Positions 52,799 through 62,645 are shown, counted from the stretch's first letter. The stretch is 64,000 bases of DNA from Ichthyophis bannanicus (GCA_033557465.1 CM066034.1:413208159-413272158); one strand, 5' to 3'. The notes: generated from the letters alone by a model not told the origin. Numbers and translations: made by a program.

Positions 52799-53126
52799 TA
52801 CGAGAGGATGAGAGGAAATAGGTTGTCCATTTAAAGGCTTTAAAGAAGCTGAAATAGACTCTTACCGAGTTAGTCTTAAGTCCTGCATTGGATAAATGAA
52901 GGAGATATTCCAGTAATGATTCCAGAGGTATCGCAAGGGGGTAAAGACCTTTTTGCGAACACCATGTGGAAAACCTTTTCCACTTGAAAGCATAAGAGTG
53001 TCTTGTGGAAGGTTTCCTGGAAGCACAAAGGACATCTTTTACTTGTTGAGAAAGGTTAAGACCATGAAGGTCTAGGCTCTCAGCAACCAGGCCCTGAGAT
53101 GCAGAGAGTGGGGATTGGGATGCCAC
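52767..53126 (-). pseudogene. DIRS-3 recombinase N-terminal SAM-like domain
   Basis: The frame contains LSQQVKDVLCASRKPSTRHS, YAFKWKRFSTWC, LLEYLLHLSNAGLKTNSVRV and YFSFFKAF, the core-binding helices that precede a tyrosine-recombinase catalytic domain. It overlaps 52798 in another phase, so a small indel separates it from its catalytic half. Confidence 0.75.
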
Positions 53127-53246
53127 AACATCCCGTCCTCCTGAGACAGGAGATATGGAGCAGATCCTAACTCCAGAGGTGGAGCTTGAAAGAGATGTAG
53201 GAGCAGAGGGTACACACCTGCCGTGGCCAAAGTGGAGCTATGAGAA

Positions 53247-54776
53247 TCATATGGCCTTTTCTCTCTGAAGCTTGAATAGGGTTTGGGGAATTAGGGGAAT
53301 GGGTGGAAAGGCATAAAGGAAGTCCTGACCCCAATGGAGGAGGAAAGCATCCCTGGCATGAGAACCCTGAGCCAGAATTCTGGAACAGAACCGGGGAAGT
53401 TTGGCATTCAACGAACTTGCAAAGAGGTCTATGTCCGGAGTTCCCCAAGTTTGAAAAATGTTTGCTACCTGGTCTGCATGGAGAGACCATTCGTGTGGAA
53501 ACAGAACTCGACTGAGTCTGTCTGCCCAAGAGTTTTGAATGCCTGGCAGATACACCGCAAGGAGATGAATCTGATGCTCTCTGGCGAGGGCCCATAGTCG
53601 CAAAGCTTCGTTGCAAAGCGACAGAGAGCCTGTTCCTCCCTGCTTGTTCAGATAGAACATAGCTACTTGATTGTCTGTCTGAATTAGGACTGTCTTGTAG
53701 CTCAGCTGGGTGTGGAACACTCGAAGAGCAAGGAAGATTGCTCTGAGTTCTAGGAGATTGATATGTAAGTGGGTCTCCTGTGGAGTCCAGGTGCCTTGGG
53801 TGGAGAGATCTTGCAGATGAGCCCCCCAACCCACCTGTGAGGCGTCTGTTGTTCGAGTGACCTGGGGTAGGGGTTGCTGGAAAAGGGACCCCACCAACAG
53901 GTTTTGGGTTGACCGCCACCATTGTAGAGACAAAATAAGGCGACTTATGTTTGCTATTTTGTCTGATAGGCAGCTTGATGCCTGAGTCCACTGAGTGGAT
54001 AGAGTCCATTGGGCTGCCCTTATATGGAGGCGAGCATAGGGAACCACATGCATGGTAGATGCCATGTGGCCTAGTAGTTGTAACATTTTCCGAGCAGTGA
54101 GATGAGTTTTTAACACTGCCTGGGAGGTTAACTGCACAATGCGAAGGCAGCGGGCCTGTGGAAGATAGGCCCTTACTTTTCTGGTATCCAGCAAGGCTCC
54201 TATAAACTCTAGAGACTGAGTGGGAGTTTGGCTGCATTTTGGGATGTTTATAACCAGGCCCAAATACTGAAGGATACGTATTGTGCAAGATAGAGAAATT
54301 CTGGCCTCTGACTCTGATGGGGCTCGAATGAGCCAGTCATCTAAGTAGGGGAAGATGAATATTCCGAGAGTGCGAAGAAATGCTGTTACCACAGCCATGC
54401 ATTTCGTGAACACCCTTGGTGCTGAGGCCAGGCCAAAAGGAAGCACCCTGTATTGGTAGTGCTTTCCTTGAAAAAGAAAACAAAGGAATCTTCGGTGAGT
54501 TGGATGGATGAGAACATGAGTGTACACATCCTTGAGATCTAGAGAACAAAGCCAATCCTGACTCTGAAGGTATGGCAGCAGAGTTCCCAGAGAAATCATC
54601 TTGAATTTCTCTTTGAACAGGAATTTGTTCAATTCTCTGAGGTCTAAAATGGGTCTTTGTCCCCCTGTTTTCTTTGGAATAAGGAAATAGGGGGAGTAAA
54701 ACCCTGTACCCTGTTGGGAAATGGCTACGCCTTCTATTGCCCCATGGGCAAGAAGTAAACTGACCTCTTGACCCAA
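53247..54776 (-). CDS. DIRS-3 reverse transcriptase-RNase H
   Basis: 509 codons without a stop. RT blocks: RPILDLRELNKFL (about 41-53), LCSLDLKDVYTHV (motif A, about 76-88), VLPFGLASAP (about 111-120), FIFPYLDDWLI (YLDD, 144-147), LGLVINIPK. RNase H: TTDASQVGWGAHL (first Asp, 311), LLELRAIFLAL (Glu, about 343), TDNQVAMFYLNKQGG (Asp, 368), and PDIDLFAS near the C-terminus. The natural protein continues at both ends in other frames: upstream RLCHFAPRWGQ...LSILREGY near 54870-54960, downstream MILIAPLWPRQV near 53190-53250. It therefore carries at least two frameshifts yet keeps all catalytic residues. Confidence 0.85.
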   Translation of the reverse strand: MGQEVSLLLAHGAIEGVAISQQGTGFYSPYFLIPKKTGGQRPILDLRELNKFLFKEKFKMISLGTLLPYLQSQDWLCSLDLKDVYTHVLIHPTHRRFLCFLFQGKHYQYRVLPFGLASAPRVFTKCMAVVTAFLRTLGIFIFPYLDDWLIRAPSESEARISLSCTIRILQYLGLVINIPKCSQTPTQSLEFIGALLDTRKVRAYLPQARCLRIVQLTSQAVLKTHLTARKMLQLLGHMASTMHVVPYARLHIRAAQWTLSTQWTQASSCLSDKIANISRLILSLQWWRSTQNLLVGSLFQQPLPQVTRTTDASQVGWGAHLQDLSTQGTWTPQETHLHINLLELRAIFLALRVFHTQLSYKTVLIQTDNQVAMFYLNKQGGTGSLSLCNEALRLWALAREHQIHLLAVYLPGIQNSWADRLSRVLFPHEWSLHADQVANIFQTWGTPDIDLFASSLNAKLPRFCSRILAQGSHARDAFLLHWGQDFLYAFPPIPLIPQTLFKLQREKAI

Positions 54777-54975
54777 CTGAGTGTTGAGTGAAGTCTGAGA
54801 ACTGAACTGTCTTACCAGGAGGGGGAATTTTGAAGAAATGAAGCTTGTACCCCTCTCTTAAAATGGAAAGAGTCCATTCTTCTGCTGTTTGCCCCCATCT
54901 GGGGGCAAAATGACACAACCTTCCTGGGTTGGTGGAAGGCTCTGGCCCGTTCAGGGCCATGAAGGCCAAGTTCTC
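54777..54975 (-). pseudogene. DIRS-3 RT N-terminal segment, shifted frame
   Basis: Reads FMALNGPEPSTNPGRLCHFA, then TAEEWTLSILREGYKLHFFK, the standard block before the RT fingers in DIRS proteins. It joins the main RT frame only after an indel near 54790. Long flanking parts of the same open frame (54337-54780) are shadow sequence of the RT gene. Confidence 0.65.
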
Positions 54976-54985
54976 TAGATGGGAG

Positions 54986-55525
54986 TCAAAGCCCCTGTGG
55001 AGGCTGAGTCTGCTGGGCTGGTTGAAGCTTAGCAGTCTTTGTTTTCCTTTGCTTTGGGGGCTGCTGCCCCTTTCGGGCAGACTGACCTGCAGAATGCACC
55101 TGCTGGTTATAGGAGGGGTAAAACCTCTTCTTTTTAGAGAAGAATGGTTTCTTGTAGGATTTTCTCCTTGCAGGATCAGCTGTAGCCTTGGATAGTCTAT
55201 CCAAAGTGGTGTTATCAGCATCCAGCTCATTAGCTTTCTCTTGCCAATTTTTGCCAAAGAGATTTTCGCCTGTGTAAGGGATATTCCCCAGATTGTCCTG
55301 TACCCAGAGTTCTAAGTCAGATGCCTGGAGCCAGGCAATCCTACGAGCACCTATAGCAATGACAGAGGTTCTGCTTATGCACTCAAAGCAGTCAAAAGCT
55401 GCACGATTAACAAACTTGGAAACATACTGGGCATGTTTGACAAGTGTAAGATAATCCTTCCTCTTATCATCAGGAAGGAGAGGGCTCATAAGCTCTAGAT
55501 CTCCTGTAACCTCCTTAAGGAAACA
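54986..55525 (-). pseudogene. DIRS-3 gag C-terminal part
   Basis: Minus frame: LVKHAQYVSKFVNRAAFDCF, RRIAWLQASDLELWVQDNLG, IPYTGENLFGKNW, a basic stretch KKPFFSKKKRFYPSYNQQ and a Gln/Pro-rich end. Homologous to DIRS-4 gag at 35604-36105. The upstream continuation lies at 57843-59096, beyond the CR1-like insertion. The basic tail is suited to nucleic-acid binding. Confidence 0.75.
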
Positions 55526-55587
55526 TAGAAACATGATGACAGAAAAAGACCACATGGCCTATCTAGTCTGTCCTTCCATATCAACAA

Positions 55588-56493
55588 CTACAACAGTCCA
55601 CTTTTTACCTTTAGAGATCCTCTGAGTTGGTCCCATGCTTTTTTGAATTCAGTTACTGTCCTCATCTCTACCACCTCCACTGGGAGACTATTCCATGGAT
55701 CCACTACTCTTTCCGTAAAGAAATATTTCCGCATATCACTCCTGAATCTCTCTCCCTTCACCCTCATCCCATGTCCCCTCGTAGCAGAACTTGCTTTCAA
55801 TTGAAAGAGGCTCTCTCCCTGAACATTTATGCCACGGAGGTATTTAAACATCTCAATCATATCACCTCTATCCCGCCTTTCCTCTAAGGTGTACATATTA
55901 AGATCCTTAAGTCTGTCCTCATATGCTTTATAATGAAGCCCACTAATCATTTTAGTAGCCACCCTCTGCACCGACTCCATCCTGTTCACATCCTTTTGAA
56001 GGTGCGGTGTCCAGAATTGCACACTATACTCCAAATGAGGTCGCACCAAAGACTTATACGGAGGCATTATCACCTCCTTTTTTCTGCTAGCCATTCCTCT
56101 CCGTATGCACCCAAGCATCCTACTAGCTTTTGCCGTCGCCTTTTCTACCTGTTTAGCTACTTTAAGATCATCAGACACAACCACGCCTAGGTCCCACTCT
56201 TCATTATTGGACAAAAGTACTTCACCTCCTATACTGTATTGCTCCCTTGAATTGCTGCAGCCCAAATGCATGACCTTACATTTTTTAACATTAAATCCCA
56301 GCTGCCAAATTCTAGACCATTCTTCAAGCTTAGCTAAATCCCTCCTCATGTTATCTACACCTTCCTGGGTGTCTACTCTATTGCAGATTTTGGTATCATC
56401 TGCAAAGAGGCAAACCTTACCCGACAGCCCTTCCGCTATATCACTAACAAAGATGTTAAAAAGAATAGGACCAAGGATAGATCCCTGGAGCAC
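55588..56493 (-). CDS. CR1-like reverse transcriptase, palm to C-terminus
   Basis: An open frame of 301 codons starting in the B motif (QGSILGPILFNIFV), with LFADDTK (motif C intact, about 30-35), LEEWSRIWQLGFNVKKCKVMHLG, the PHLEYSVQFWTPHL and YEDRLKDLNMYTLEERRDRGDMI blocks, and WNSLPVEVVEM before the stop. The N-terminal half lies in a different phase (56626-57300), so a frameshift or small deletion around 56500-56625 separates them. Homologous to 31897-32894. Confidence 0.8.
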   Translation of the reverse strand: MLQGSILGPILFNIFVSDIAEGLSGKVCLFADDTKICNRVDTQEGVDNMRRDLAKLEEWSRIWQLGFNVKKCKVMHLGCSNSREQYSIGGEVLLSNNEEWDLGVVVSDDLKVAKQVEKATAKASRMLGCIRRGMASRKKEVIMPPYKSLVRPHLEYSVQFWTPHLQKDVNRMESVQRVATKMISGLHYKAYEDRLKDLNMYTLEERRDRGDMIEMFKYLRGINVQGESLFQLKASSATRGHGMRVKGERFRSDMRKYFFTERVVDPWNSLPVEVVEMRTVTEFKKAWDQLRGSLKVKSGLL

Positions 56494-56625
56494 ACCACTA
56501 GTAACATCCTTCTCCTCAGAGTGAGCTCCATTTACTTGTACTCTTTGTCACCTCCCACCCAACCAATTTCTAACCCAAGCAGTAACTTTAGGGTCCATCC
56601 CTAGGGTGCTCAGTTTGTTTATAAG

Positions 56626-57842
56626 TCACCTATGTGGAACAGTGTCAAAGGCTTTACTGAAATCTAAATACACCACATCTAGAGCTCTCCCTCGGTCCAA
56701 CTCCCTGGTCACCCAGTCAAAGAAATCAATCAGATTTGTCTGACAAGATCTGCCTCTGGTGAATCCATGCTGCCTCGGATCCTGTAATCCGCTGGACTCC
56801 AGAAACCTCACTATTTTCTCTTTCAGCAGTGTTTCCAATAATTTACTCACCACCGAAGTTAAACTAACTGGCCTGTAGTTTTCAACCACATCCTTACTTC
56901 CGCTTTTGTGTAAAGGCACCACATGAGTCTCTCTCCAGTCCTTAGGCACCACTCCCAACTCCAATGAGGCATTGAAAAGGTCAGTCAGTGGAGTTGCTAG
57001 AACGTCCCCAAGTTCCCTCAGTATTCTAAGGTGTATCCCATCCGGTCCCATCCCTTTGTCTACTTTAAGTTGAGCTAGTTTCTCACGAACACAGTCTTTT
57101 GAAAATTGTTCAAGATGTCCCTCGCTTCTGTTCCTATTTGTGGGTGTTTTCTGAGGTCCTGCTCCTGGTTCTTCATCTGTGAACACAGAACAAAAATATT
57201 TGTTAAGCAATTCCGCTTTATCCTTATCAGCTTCTACATATTCCCCCCCCCCCTGCACCCTTGAGTCTGACAATACCACTTTTGCCCTTCCTCTTCTCAC
57301 TAATATATCTGAAAAATGTCTTATCCCCCCATTTTATTGCATTGGCTATTTCTTCCTCCTTTTGAATCTTTGCCTTCTTGACTACTTTGCTAGCTTCTCT
57401 AAGTTTTTCCAAATACAGATGCCTGTCTTCCTCTCTCTGTGATCTCTTGTATTTCATGAAGGCCTCCCTCTTTGTCTTCACTTTTTCAGCTACTTCCTTA
57501 GAAAACCACAGCGGTCTCCTTTTCCTTTTGCCTTTATTTACCATTTTAACAAAAAGGTTGGTTGCCCTTAAAATATCACCTTTCAGTTTTGCCCACTGTT
57601 TTTCTACATCCCCCAGCTGTTCCCATCCCACTAACGACTACCTGAGGTATTGGCCCATCTTCGCAAAGTTAGTCTTCCTAAAGTCTAAGATCCTCACCTT
57701 GGAATGGATTCTAACTGCCCTAGTCCTAATACTGAACCACACCATCTGGTGATCACTGGATGCAAAATTATCTCCCAATACAACATCAGAAACACTTTCA
57801 CCATTGGTAAGCACCAAGTCCAGTATGGTCCCTTCACGTGTA
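56626..57842 (-). pseudogene. CR1-like endonuclease end and RT N-terminus
   Basis: Frames: 57638-57842 (TILDLVLTNGESVSDVVLGDNFASSDHQMVWF, the terminal SDH of the endonuclease), 57227-57631 (linker with RPLWFSKEVAEKVKTKREAF), and 56626-57300 (DKGMGPDGIHLRILRELGD, VVPLHKSGSKDVVENYRPVSLT, QHGFTRGRSCQTNLIDFF, YLDFSKAFDTVPH). A C-run at 57245-57256 breaks the join between the last two. Motif A (DFSKAFD) is intact. Confidence 0.8.
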
Positions 57843-59096
57843 TAAGATGTAGGAACAAATCCTGGCAGAAAGCATAGAGGCCTGGAAGGTTCGACGCCCA
57901 AAGGCATCCAGAGTCCTACATTCACGTCCTGGAGGATTAGATGCATGTCTTTTTGCATCTTGATCCTTCTCATAGCTGACTCCACCACTATGGAGTGGTG
58001 TGGCAACTGAGTTTTCTGAAATGGGAATGAGGAGAGGTGGTAAGAGGTGTTTCCCACATTCTTAACATGAGATCATGCAAGATCTCATGATAAGCAAAGT
58101 AGCTGCCTCCTTGGGAGCTTTAGGATATTGTAAAATCTCCTACTCCTTTGCTCTGGGCTCTGCTTCAGGAGCCACTGTGATGGAAAGACATCTAGCCACC
58201 TCCCTGATGAAATCCTGAAAGGATATATCCTCTGGAGGGGACATCCTACGTTTAGAAGAAGGCTCCTCAGAGAGAAGTACTCCGGCATCGACAGAGCTGT
58301 CAGAGTCCTCAGAGTCTTCAAAATATCTTCTGTCCGGGTGCTCTTGTAGAGCACGATACCGGTACCGATCAAAGTCGGTACCGGAGGGGTCCGGTACCGG
58401 CCTGTCGATACCGGAGGAAATAGCATGACTCGGTGTTGGTAACACACTCGCCGATGTCAATGCCGTCGGTACCGGTACCGATATCGGTGCCAGAACCGGT
58501 GTCGATACCGGTTGAACTGTCTGAAGCAGTCCTGAAGGCATCGATGCCGCAAGGAGAGCCGCCAGACTGCGCTCAATAGCCAGGAATCTCTGGTCAATTG
58601 ACGCTGCTGATGCCTGGGTGTCGGTACCAGACGAAGCGGCCGGTACCCCAGAGCACGGCACCAGTAGTTCTGCCGAGGTTGAGGCCTCGAGAACATCCTG
58701 GAGCCCTGATAGTGCTTTGGAAGCCGAAGCCTCCCGCCGGGGCAATTTTGCCGGTACAAGTCCCTCAAGGGCAACGTCAGAGGCTTCTCGATGCTTGGAA
58801 GGAGATCTACCCTTTGAGGATCGGCCAGATTTATGTTTGGTTACCTGAGATCCATGGGAGGAAGAGGAAACCCTGGAAGACGTTGATGCCATGGATGCTG
58901 CATCGGAGGGAAAAAGGGTGCTAAGCTTAGCAGCTTGGTTTCGCTGACCCCTCTTCGACATCATCCCACAGGCAACACACTCAGAGATGGAGTGGTCAGG
59001 ACCTAAACATTTGAGGCACCACTCGTGAGTGTCGGTGATGGAGATGGTACCGCCACACTTGGAACATTTTTTAAAACCCGAGGCGGGTTTTTCCAT
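57843..59096 (-). pseudogene. DIRS-3 gag N-terminal part
   Basis: The main frame, 58140-59096 (318 codons), begins MEKPASGFKKCSKCGGTISI with the cluster CLKCLGPDHSISECVACG, then Ser/Lys-rich sequence, a Pro/Val-rich linker, and SFQDFIREVARCLSI. A second frame to about 57850 continues with QLPHHSIVVESAMRRI and CFLPGFV, where the CR1-like LINE inserted. The Cys cluster resembles a treble-clef or zinc-knuckle array. The DNA of the linker holds an unusual number of GGTACC palindromes. Confidence 0.75.
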
Positions 59097-59332
59097 GTTG
59101 AGGAAAAATTGGGCCTAGTGCCCAAAATGGCGCATGGCTTCCAAGAGAAAAAAGGCTGGAAAATCCAGAAAAGATTACAAATTTATTTTTTTTTGAAGAA
59201 AGAAAGAAAGAACCGGCGGTACCGGTATAGCGTCGAGGAAGGCAGACGCTACCACAAAAGAGAATGAAAAATATGGGATAATTTCTGCGGTGACAGGAAA
59301 ACGACCTGCTGGCTCCGCGGAAAACGAAGAAC

Positions 59333-59493
59333 TGGAGAGAGGCAGTTGGGAAAGGCGGGAAGGCAGCACTCAGGTGCTGTGGGATGCTCCCAAAAGCTTT
59401 CTAATTGGACGCTGAGGAGCGTTCCCGCGCAGGCTCCATCGGTACCGACGATACCCTTATGTGAAGACTACATTCCTGCTTATTCCTGGAGAT
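59333..59493 (-). repeat. DIRS-3 right inverted terminal repeat
   Basis: The reverse complement matches 51590-51755 almost base for base, including 'gcctgcgcgggaac' and the central cggtaccg palindrome (59439-59446). The expected gag transcript would start in or just inside this repeat; no TATA box is evident. Confidence 0.85.
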
Positions 59494-59993
59494 AAACCAT
59501 GTTGAACTCCGTGCTACTCCCCTGTCACCAAATGTGCACTCACATACTTCTGAAGAGACACTTTCAAATCTTTGGAGGAGAGCAGTGGGAAGGAGGAGGG
59601 AGGGGACACTGAAGTTGTGTGAAGTTTGAAAAATCCTTCCAAAATTCCTTTTCCAATCTTCAGGCTGCTTCCAAAAAGAGCACCTGTTTTAAGGGTGATC
59701 CTAGTGGAGCCTCTTGCATCGTGCTCCTATGAGAAATCCACCAACAAGGATGGTTGCTCAGGAGTGAAATCAGTCTTTCCTCTCAAATTTTCCTTGTATT
59801 CTCTCAGATTTTTAGAGCTGAAAAGTAGCATCCTCCATCTGCTGAAGAAAGAGAATTACTGAAGACTCCCTCTAGACGTTCTGATTGATATGGCATGATT
59901 TCATAAGAAGCCTCCAGAAGCTTCTTCTGCATCCACATTTGCAGGAAGGGGACATAAACCACTTGTCTGGACTGGTCTAGCAGTACGATATGG
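59494..59993 (-). repeat. DIRS-2 right end: leader and inverted repeat
   Basis: Resumption of DIRS-2 after DIRS-3. The part 59494-59850 has no clear frame; 59855-59993 is the right inverted repeat, ending 'ggactggtctagcagtacga' and paired with 46240-46385. Confidence 0.7.
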
Positions 59994-60069
59994 ACTATAA
60001 TTTTTGTTTTTGGGCTGAACCATAGGCACCTCTTATTTATAAAATCACCTTATAATGAATATTCATAGG

Positions 60070-60745
60070 GAGAGCAAAGGCGTGTGTGTGTGTGTGTGTC
60101 TGGTGTGTGTGGGGTACCTGTGTGTGTGTTCTGGGGAGGGGAGGGTAGGGGCAAGCCACTTAACCCTCCATTGCCCATGTTCCCTGTAAGTATTAGTGTA
60201 TGTGTCTCATATCCCCTCATGTTAAATGTATCCCCCAACTGTGTTGTGACCACTTTGATTGAAGGATAAGGTGGTATACAAAACTGTCTAAATAAAATAA
60301 ATAAATAGGATGAACTTTTCAGCAAATACACATTGTGCGCTTTTGTCCCCATGCATTCATTCCTTTTAAACTCCAACAACTTGCACTCTTCCCTCCCCCT
60401 CCCAACTGTTGTCCACAACTCTTTGTTCCCCTTTGCAGACTCTATGCCCTACTCATGCCCCCTCTTCTTTTTCTTACTATCCCTTTAAGTTTTTCCTGCC
60501 TTCTCTAAATCATTCCCTCCCCACACCCGTGTCTAACCTTTTTGAATGCTGTAGGTAGTCCCATAGCTCAGGACATTCTTCTTTCTTCTTCTGCCTGCAA
60601 GAGATGGGGTCCCACCAACAGACAGGAGCATCATTGCCATGACTGTGACCGTCCTCTCCTCTTCTGCCCACAGGAGATAGAGTCCATGCCAGCAGACAGC
60701 TGCAGACTTCCCCTCTTTTTCTTGCTGAGGGAAGCATAGACATGT
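60070..60745. repeat. Second copy of GT tract plus hairpin minisatellite
   Basis: A GT tract (60078-60135, with 'tgtgtgtgttctggggag' as at 25185-25203) is followed, after a SINE-B fragment, by C/T-rich sequence and two hairpin units beginning at 60590 and 60663 (tctgcctgcaagagatgggg; tctgcccacaggagatagag). The flanking phrase 'ctttaagtttttcctgcctt' corresponds to 'ctttaaattttccctgcctt' at 25321. So the whole 24890-25800 block and this one are diverged copies of one family. Confidence 0.65.
60147..60308 (+). mobile_element. SINE-B 3' fragment
   Basis: Starts 'gggcaagccacttaaccctc' and ends in 'taaataaaataaataaatag', preceded by 'gtggtatacaaaactgtc', matching the 3' two thirds of SINE-B. The tRNA-like head is missing. 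Confidence 0.65.
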
Positions 60746-60779
60746 GTGGTTTTTTGTATCTTTACAAATGTACAATACA

Positions 60780-61480
60780 TATGCGCAAACAAACGAGTCT
60801 TGAAGGACTACCAAATGGGACTGCTTCTGCTGGAAAGAAATCTGCACTTGTAAGTATTTACTTTTGGGAAATTACAGTATCTAAATCTTGGGGAAAAGGG
60901 AATGTTTTGGGTTAAAACTGATAAATCTGTGTATTTTAGAATCTAGTGTATTTGTTAACTCAGTCAGGGCTCAATATCAGCAGAGAGCTTTTAGTTGAAA
61001 TTTAAAACCCAGCAGAGAGTTTTTAGTTTACTTTTAAAACCAGCAGGCAGCTTTTAGTTTAAATTTAAAACCAACAGAGAGCTCTTCATTTAAATTTAAA
61101 ACTCAGTTAGGGCATAGTATCAGAGAGCTTTTAGTTTACATTTAAAAACAGAAGAGAACTTTTAGTTTAAACTTAAATCTGGCAGGGCTTAGTATCAGAA
61201 GAGAGCTTTTAATTTAAATCAAATCAGAGTATAGTTTAGCATAGAAGGAAGAATAGGGTAAAATATTCTTTGAGTTAAAAGAAATAAATTGTTTCTAGGT
61301 ACCTTTACAAAAAGGCCTTCCACTTAGGTGGCAAAATATCTGGGAATTTGTTTTAAATAAGTGTTAAAGCCAAGTGAAAGGTCAAAGGGGCAATTTAAAG
61401 GCTCCCTCTATCAAACCAAGGGCTGTGTGAATCACCCAGGAAATTGTTAACAGATTATCTTAGAAACACATGTGTGGGAC
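60780..61480 (+). repeat. CR1 5'UTR with tandem TTTAGTTTAAATTTAAAAC repeats
   Basis: From about 60975 to 61220, six or more units of about 30 bases contain agcagagagctttta and gtttaaatttaaaac. Homologous throughout to 33850-34490. It lies directly upstream of a CR1-type ORF1, so it is probably that element's promoter-bearing 5' UTR; the repeat count differs between the two copies. Confidence 0.6.
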
Positions 61481-61802
61481 CTGTGTAGCAAGGTAGCCTT
61501 TATTAATGTTAGTTTCCTCTCGCCCACCCCAACACCTGCCTACCCTAAGCATAATCTTAGCTATATAGGCTCTTAAACCTATTAAAGGGGAAGGATGGTC
61601 AAAGTCACTTTCAGGATCAGTTGGTTGTCATCACCAGGAATAGATTAAAGTCCTGAAGTTAATTAATCTTGAGGTGAACAAAGTCCCTTAAAGGTCACTG
61701 GTATAGTTGTATCAGTACAAGTATCCCTAGCAACCTATATAAACAACTTAAATAGCTAAACAAACAGTAAAACTGAAATGCAGACAGCAGTACAGCAGCG
61801 AG

Positions 61803-62645
61803 ATGGAGGCTGTCCAGTTTTTTTACATTGAGTGTCACATGTACAATTTTCTCCAAGTTGGTGAGGTGTCTTACGTGTGTACTAGGTGCCAAGAGCTCTT
61901 TGCTCTCAGGGAACAACTCCAATCTCTGGAGGCTAGAGTAGCAGACTTGGAGGACATAAGGAAGACAGAGAGGTACATAGATGAGAACTACAGAGACATA
62001 GTACTGAAGTCCCACCTCTAATCTGGCAGCCTCTCAGTTGCCATGGAGGAGAGAGGTCTCGTTAAAGGACAGCATCACCTTGGTGTGGCAGGAAGTGATC
62101 CTGCAGCTAGGTCCTGTCTGCCAGGAGTTGTTAAACTCTCTTGCACCAAGGAGGATTCTCCAGGGCCATGTACCCATGCAGGAAGGGTTAGGATAGCTGT
62201 TAAAGTTGGCGACTCAATCATTAGGCATGTAGATAGCTAGGTGGCTGGTGGACATGAGGACCACCCTGTAACATGCCTGCCTGGAGCGAAGGTAGCGGAC
62301 CTCACATGTCACCTAGATAAGGTTTTAGATAGTGCTGGGGAGTCATCTACTGTTGGCACCAATGACAAAGGAAAGTGTGGGAGAGAATTTCTGGAGACCA
62401 AATTTAAGCTTTTAGGTAGGAAGTTGAAATCCAGAACTTCCAGTATAGCATTCTCTAAAATGCTTCCTGTTCCATGCGCAGGTCCCAAAAAGCAGGTAGA
62501 ATTCTGGAGTCTCAAAGCATGGATGAGACGATGGTGCAAAGAGGATTTTGGATTTGTTAGGAACTGGGCAACATTCTGTGGAATGGAGGGGCTCTTCTGA
62601 AGTGATTGGTTCCACCTTAACTGGGATGGTACCAGGCTGCTGGCA
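61803..62645 (+). pseudogene. CR1 ORF1 protein with esterase-like domain
   Basis: The start at 61803 gives MEAVQFF..., then CTRCQELFALREQLQSLEARVADLED (Cys pair and coiled coil). After frame changes come VKVGDSIIRHVDS (the GDS nucleophile block, near 62200), CLPGAKVADL, STVGTNDKGK (GTND block, about 62355), FSKMLPVP, and DWFHLNWDGTRLLA (Asp/His block, 62600-62640). These are the catalytic blocks of the SGNH esterase domain of CR1 ORF1. In-frame stops at 62020, 62238 and 62598 disable it. It is truncated by an L1-like element at about 62645. Confidence 0.7.

Larger units (their letters stand above)
55526..57842 (-). mobile_element. CR1-like LINE (type C) inserted in DIRS-3 gag
   Basis: The 3' end at about 55526 shows aaacatag aaacatga (CR1-type octamer-like tail) followed by the 'cctatctagtctgtccttcc' phrase. 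Coding parts: RT 55588-57300 and endonuclease C-terminus 57638-57842. Removing it joins gag halves in line with DIRS-4. It is 5'-truncated within the endonuclease. It is the best preserved type C copy. Confidence 0.8.
51559..59493 (-). mobile_element. DIRS-3: near-complete DIRS element inside DIRS-2
   Basis: Inverted terminal repeats at 51590-51755 and 59333-59493 match closely ('ccaattagaaagcttttggg', 'tatcgtcggtaccga'). The internal complementary region (51832-51935) defines the ends as about 51559 and 59493. Minus-strand gene order from the right: gag (59096 downward), RT-RNase H, tyrosine recombinase. A CR1-like LINE (55526-57842) splits gag. Frames are longer and repeats more similar than in DIRS-1 and DIRS-2, so this is the youngest DIRS in the window. 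Confidence 0.85.
46219..59993 (-). mobile_element. DIRS-2: host DIRS element split by nested DIRS-3
   Basis: Inverted terminal repeats at about 46240-46385 and 59855-59993 share 'ccagacaagtg', 'ttctgcatccacatttgc'-like and 'agaagcttc..gaagcttct' tracts. Internal order on the minus strand from 51500 down: gag (50230-51400), RT-RNase H (48780-50100), recombinase (47540-48560), internal complementary region (46555-46650). DIRS-3 occupies 51559-59493. An L1-like ORF1-only element (46692-47532) and a MITE (48173-48366) are further insertions. All genes are broken. Confidence 0.75.

Noticed and set aside
53167..54288. A 373-codon open frame on the same strand as the DIRS-3 RT gene but in another phase
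   Set aside because: It is mostly a phase-shifted shadow of the RT-RNase H gene and is not a DIRS methyltransferase. Only its last ~25 codons (MILIAPLWPRQV...) read as real RT C-terminal sequence after a frameshift.
54337..55257. A 306-codon minus-strand frame over the gag/RT junction of DIRS-3
   Set aside because: Only the middle (RLCHFAPRWGQ to LREGYK) matches DIRS RT; both ends are shadows of gag and RT in other phases.
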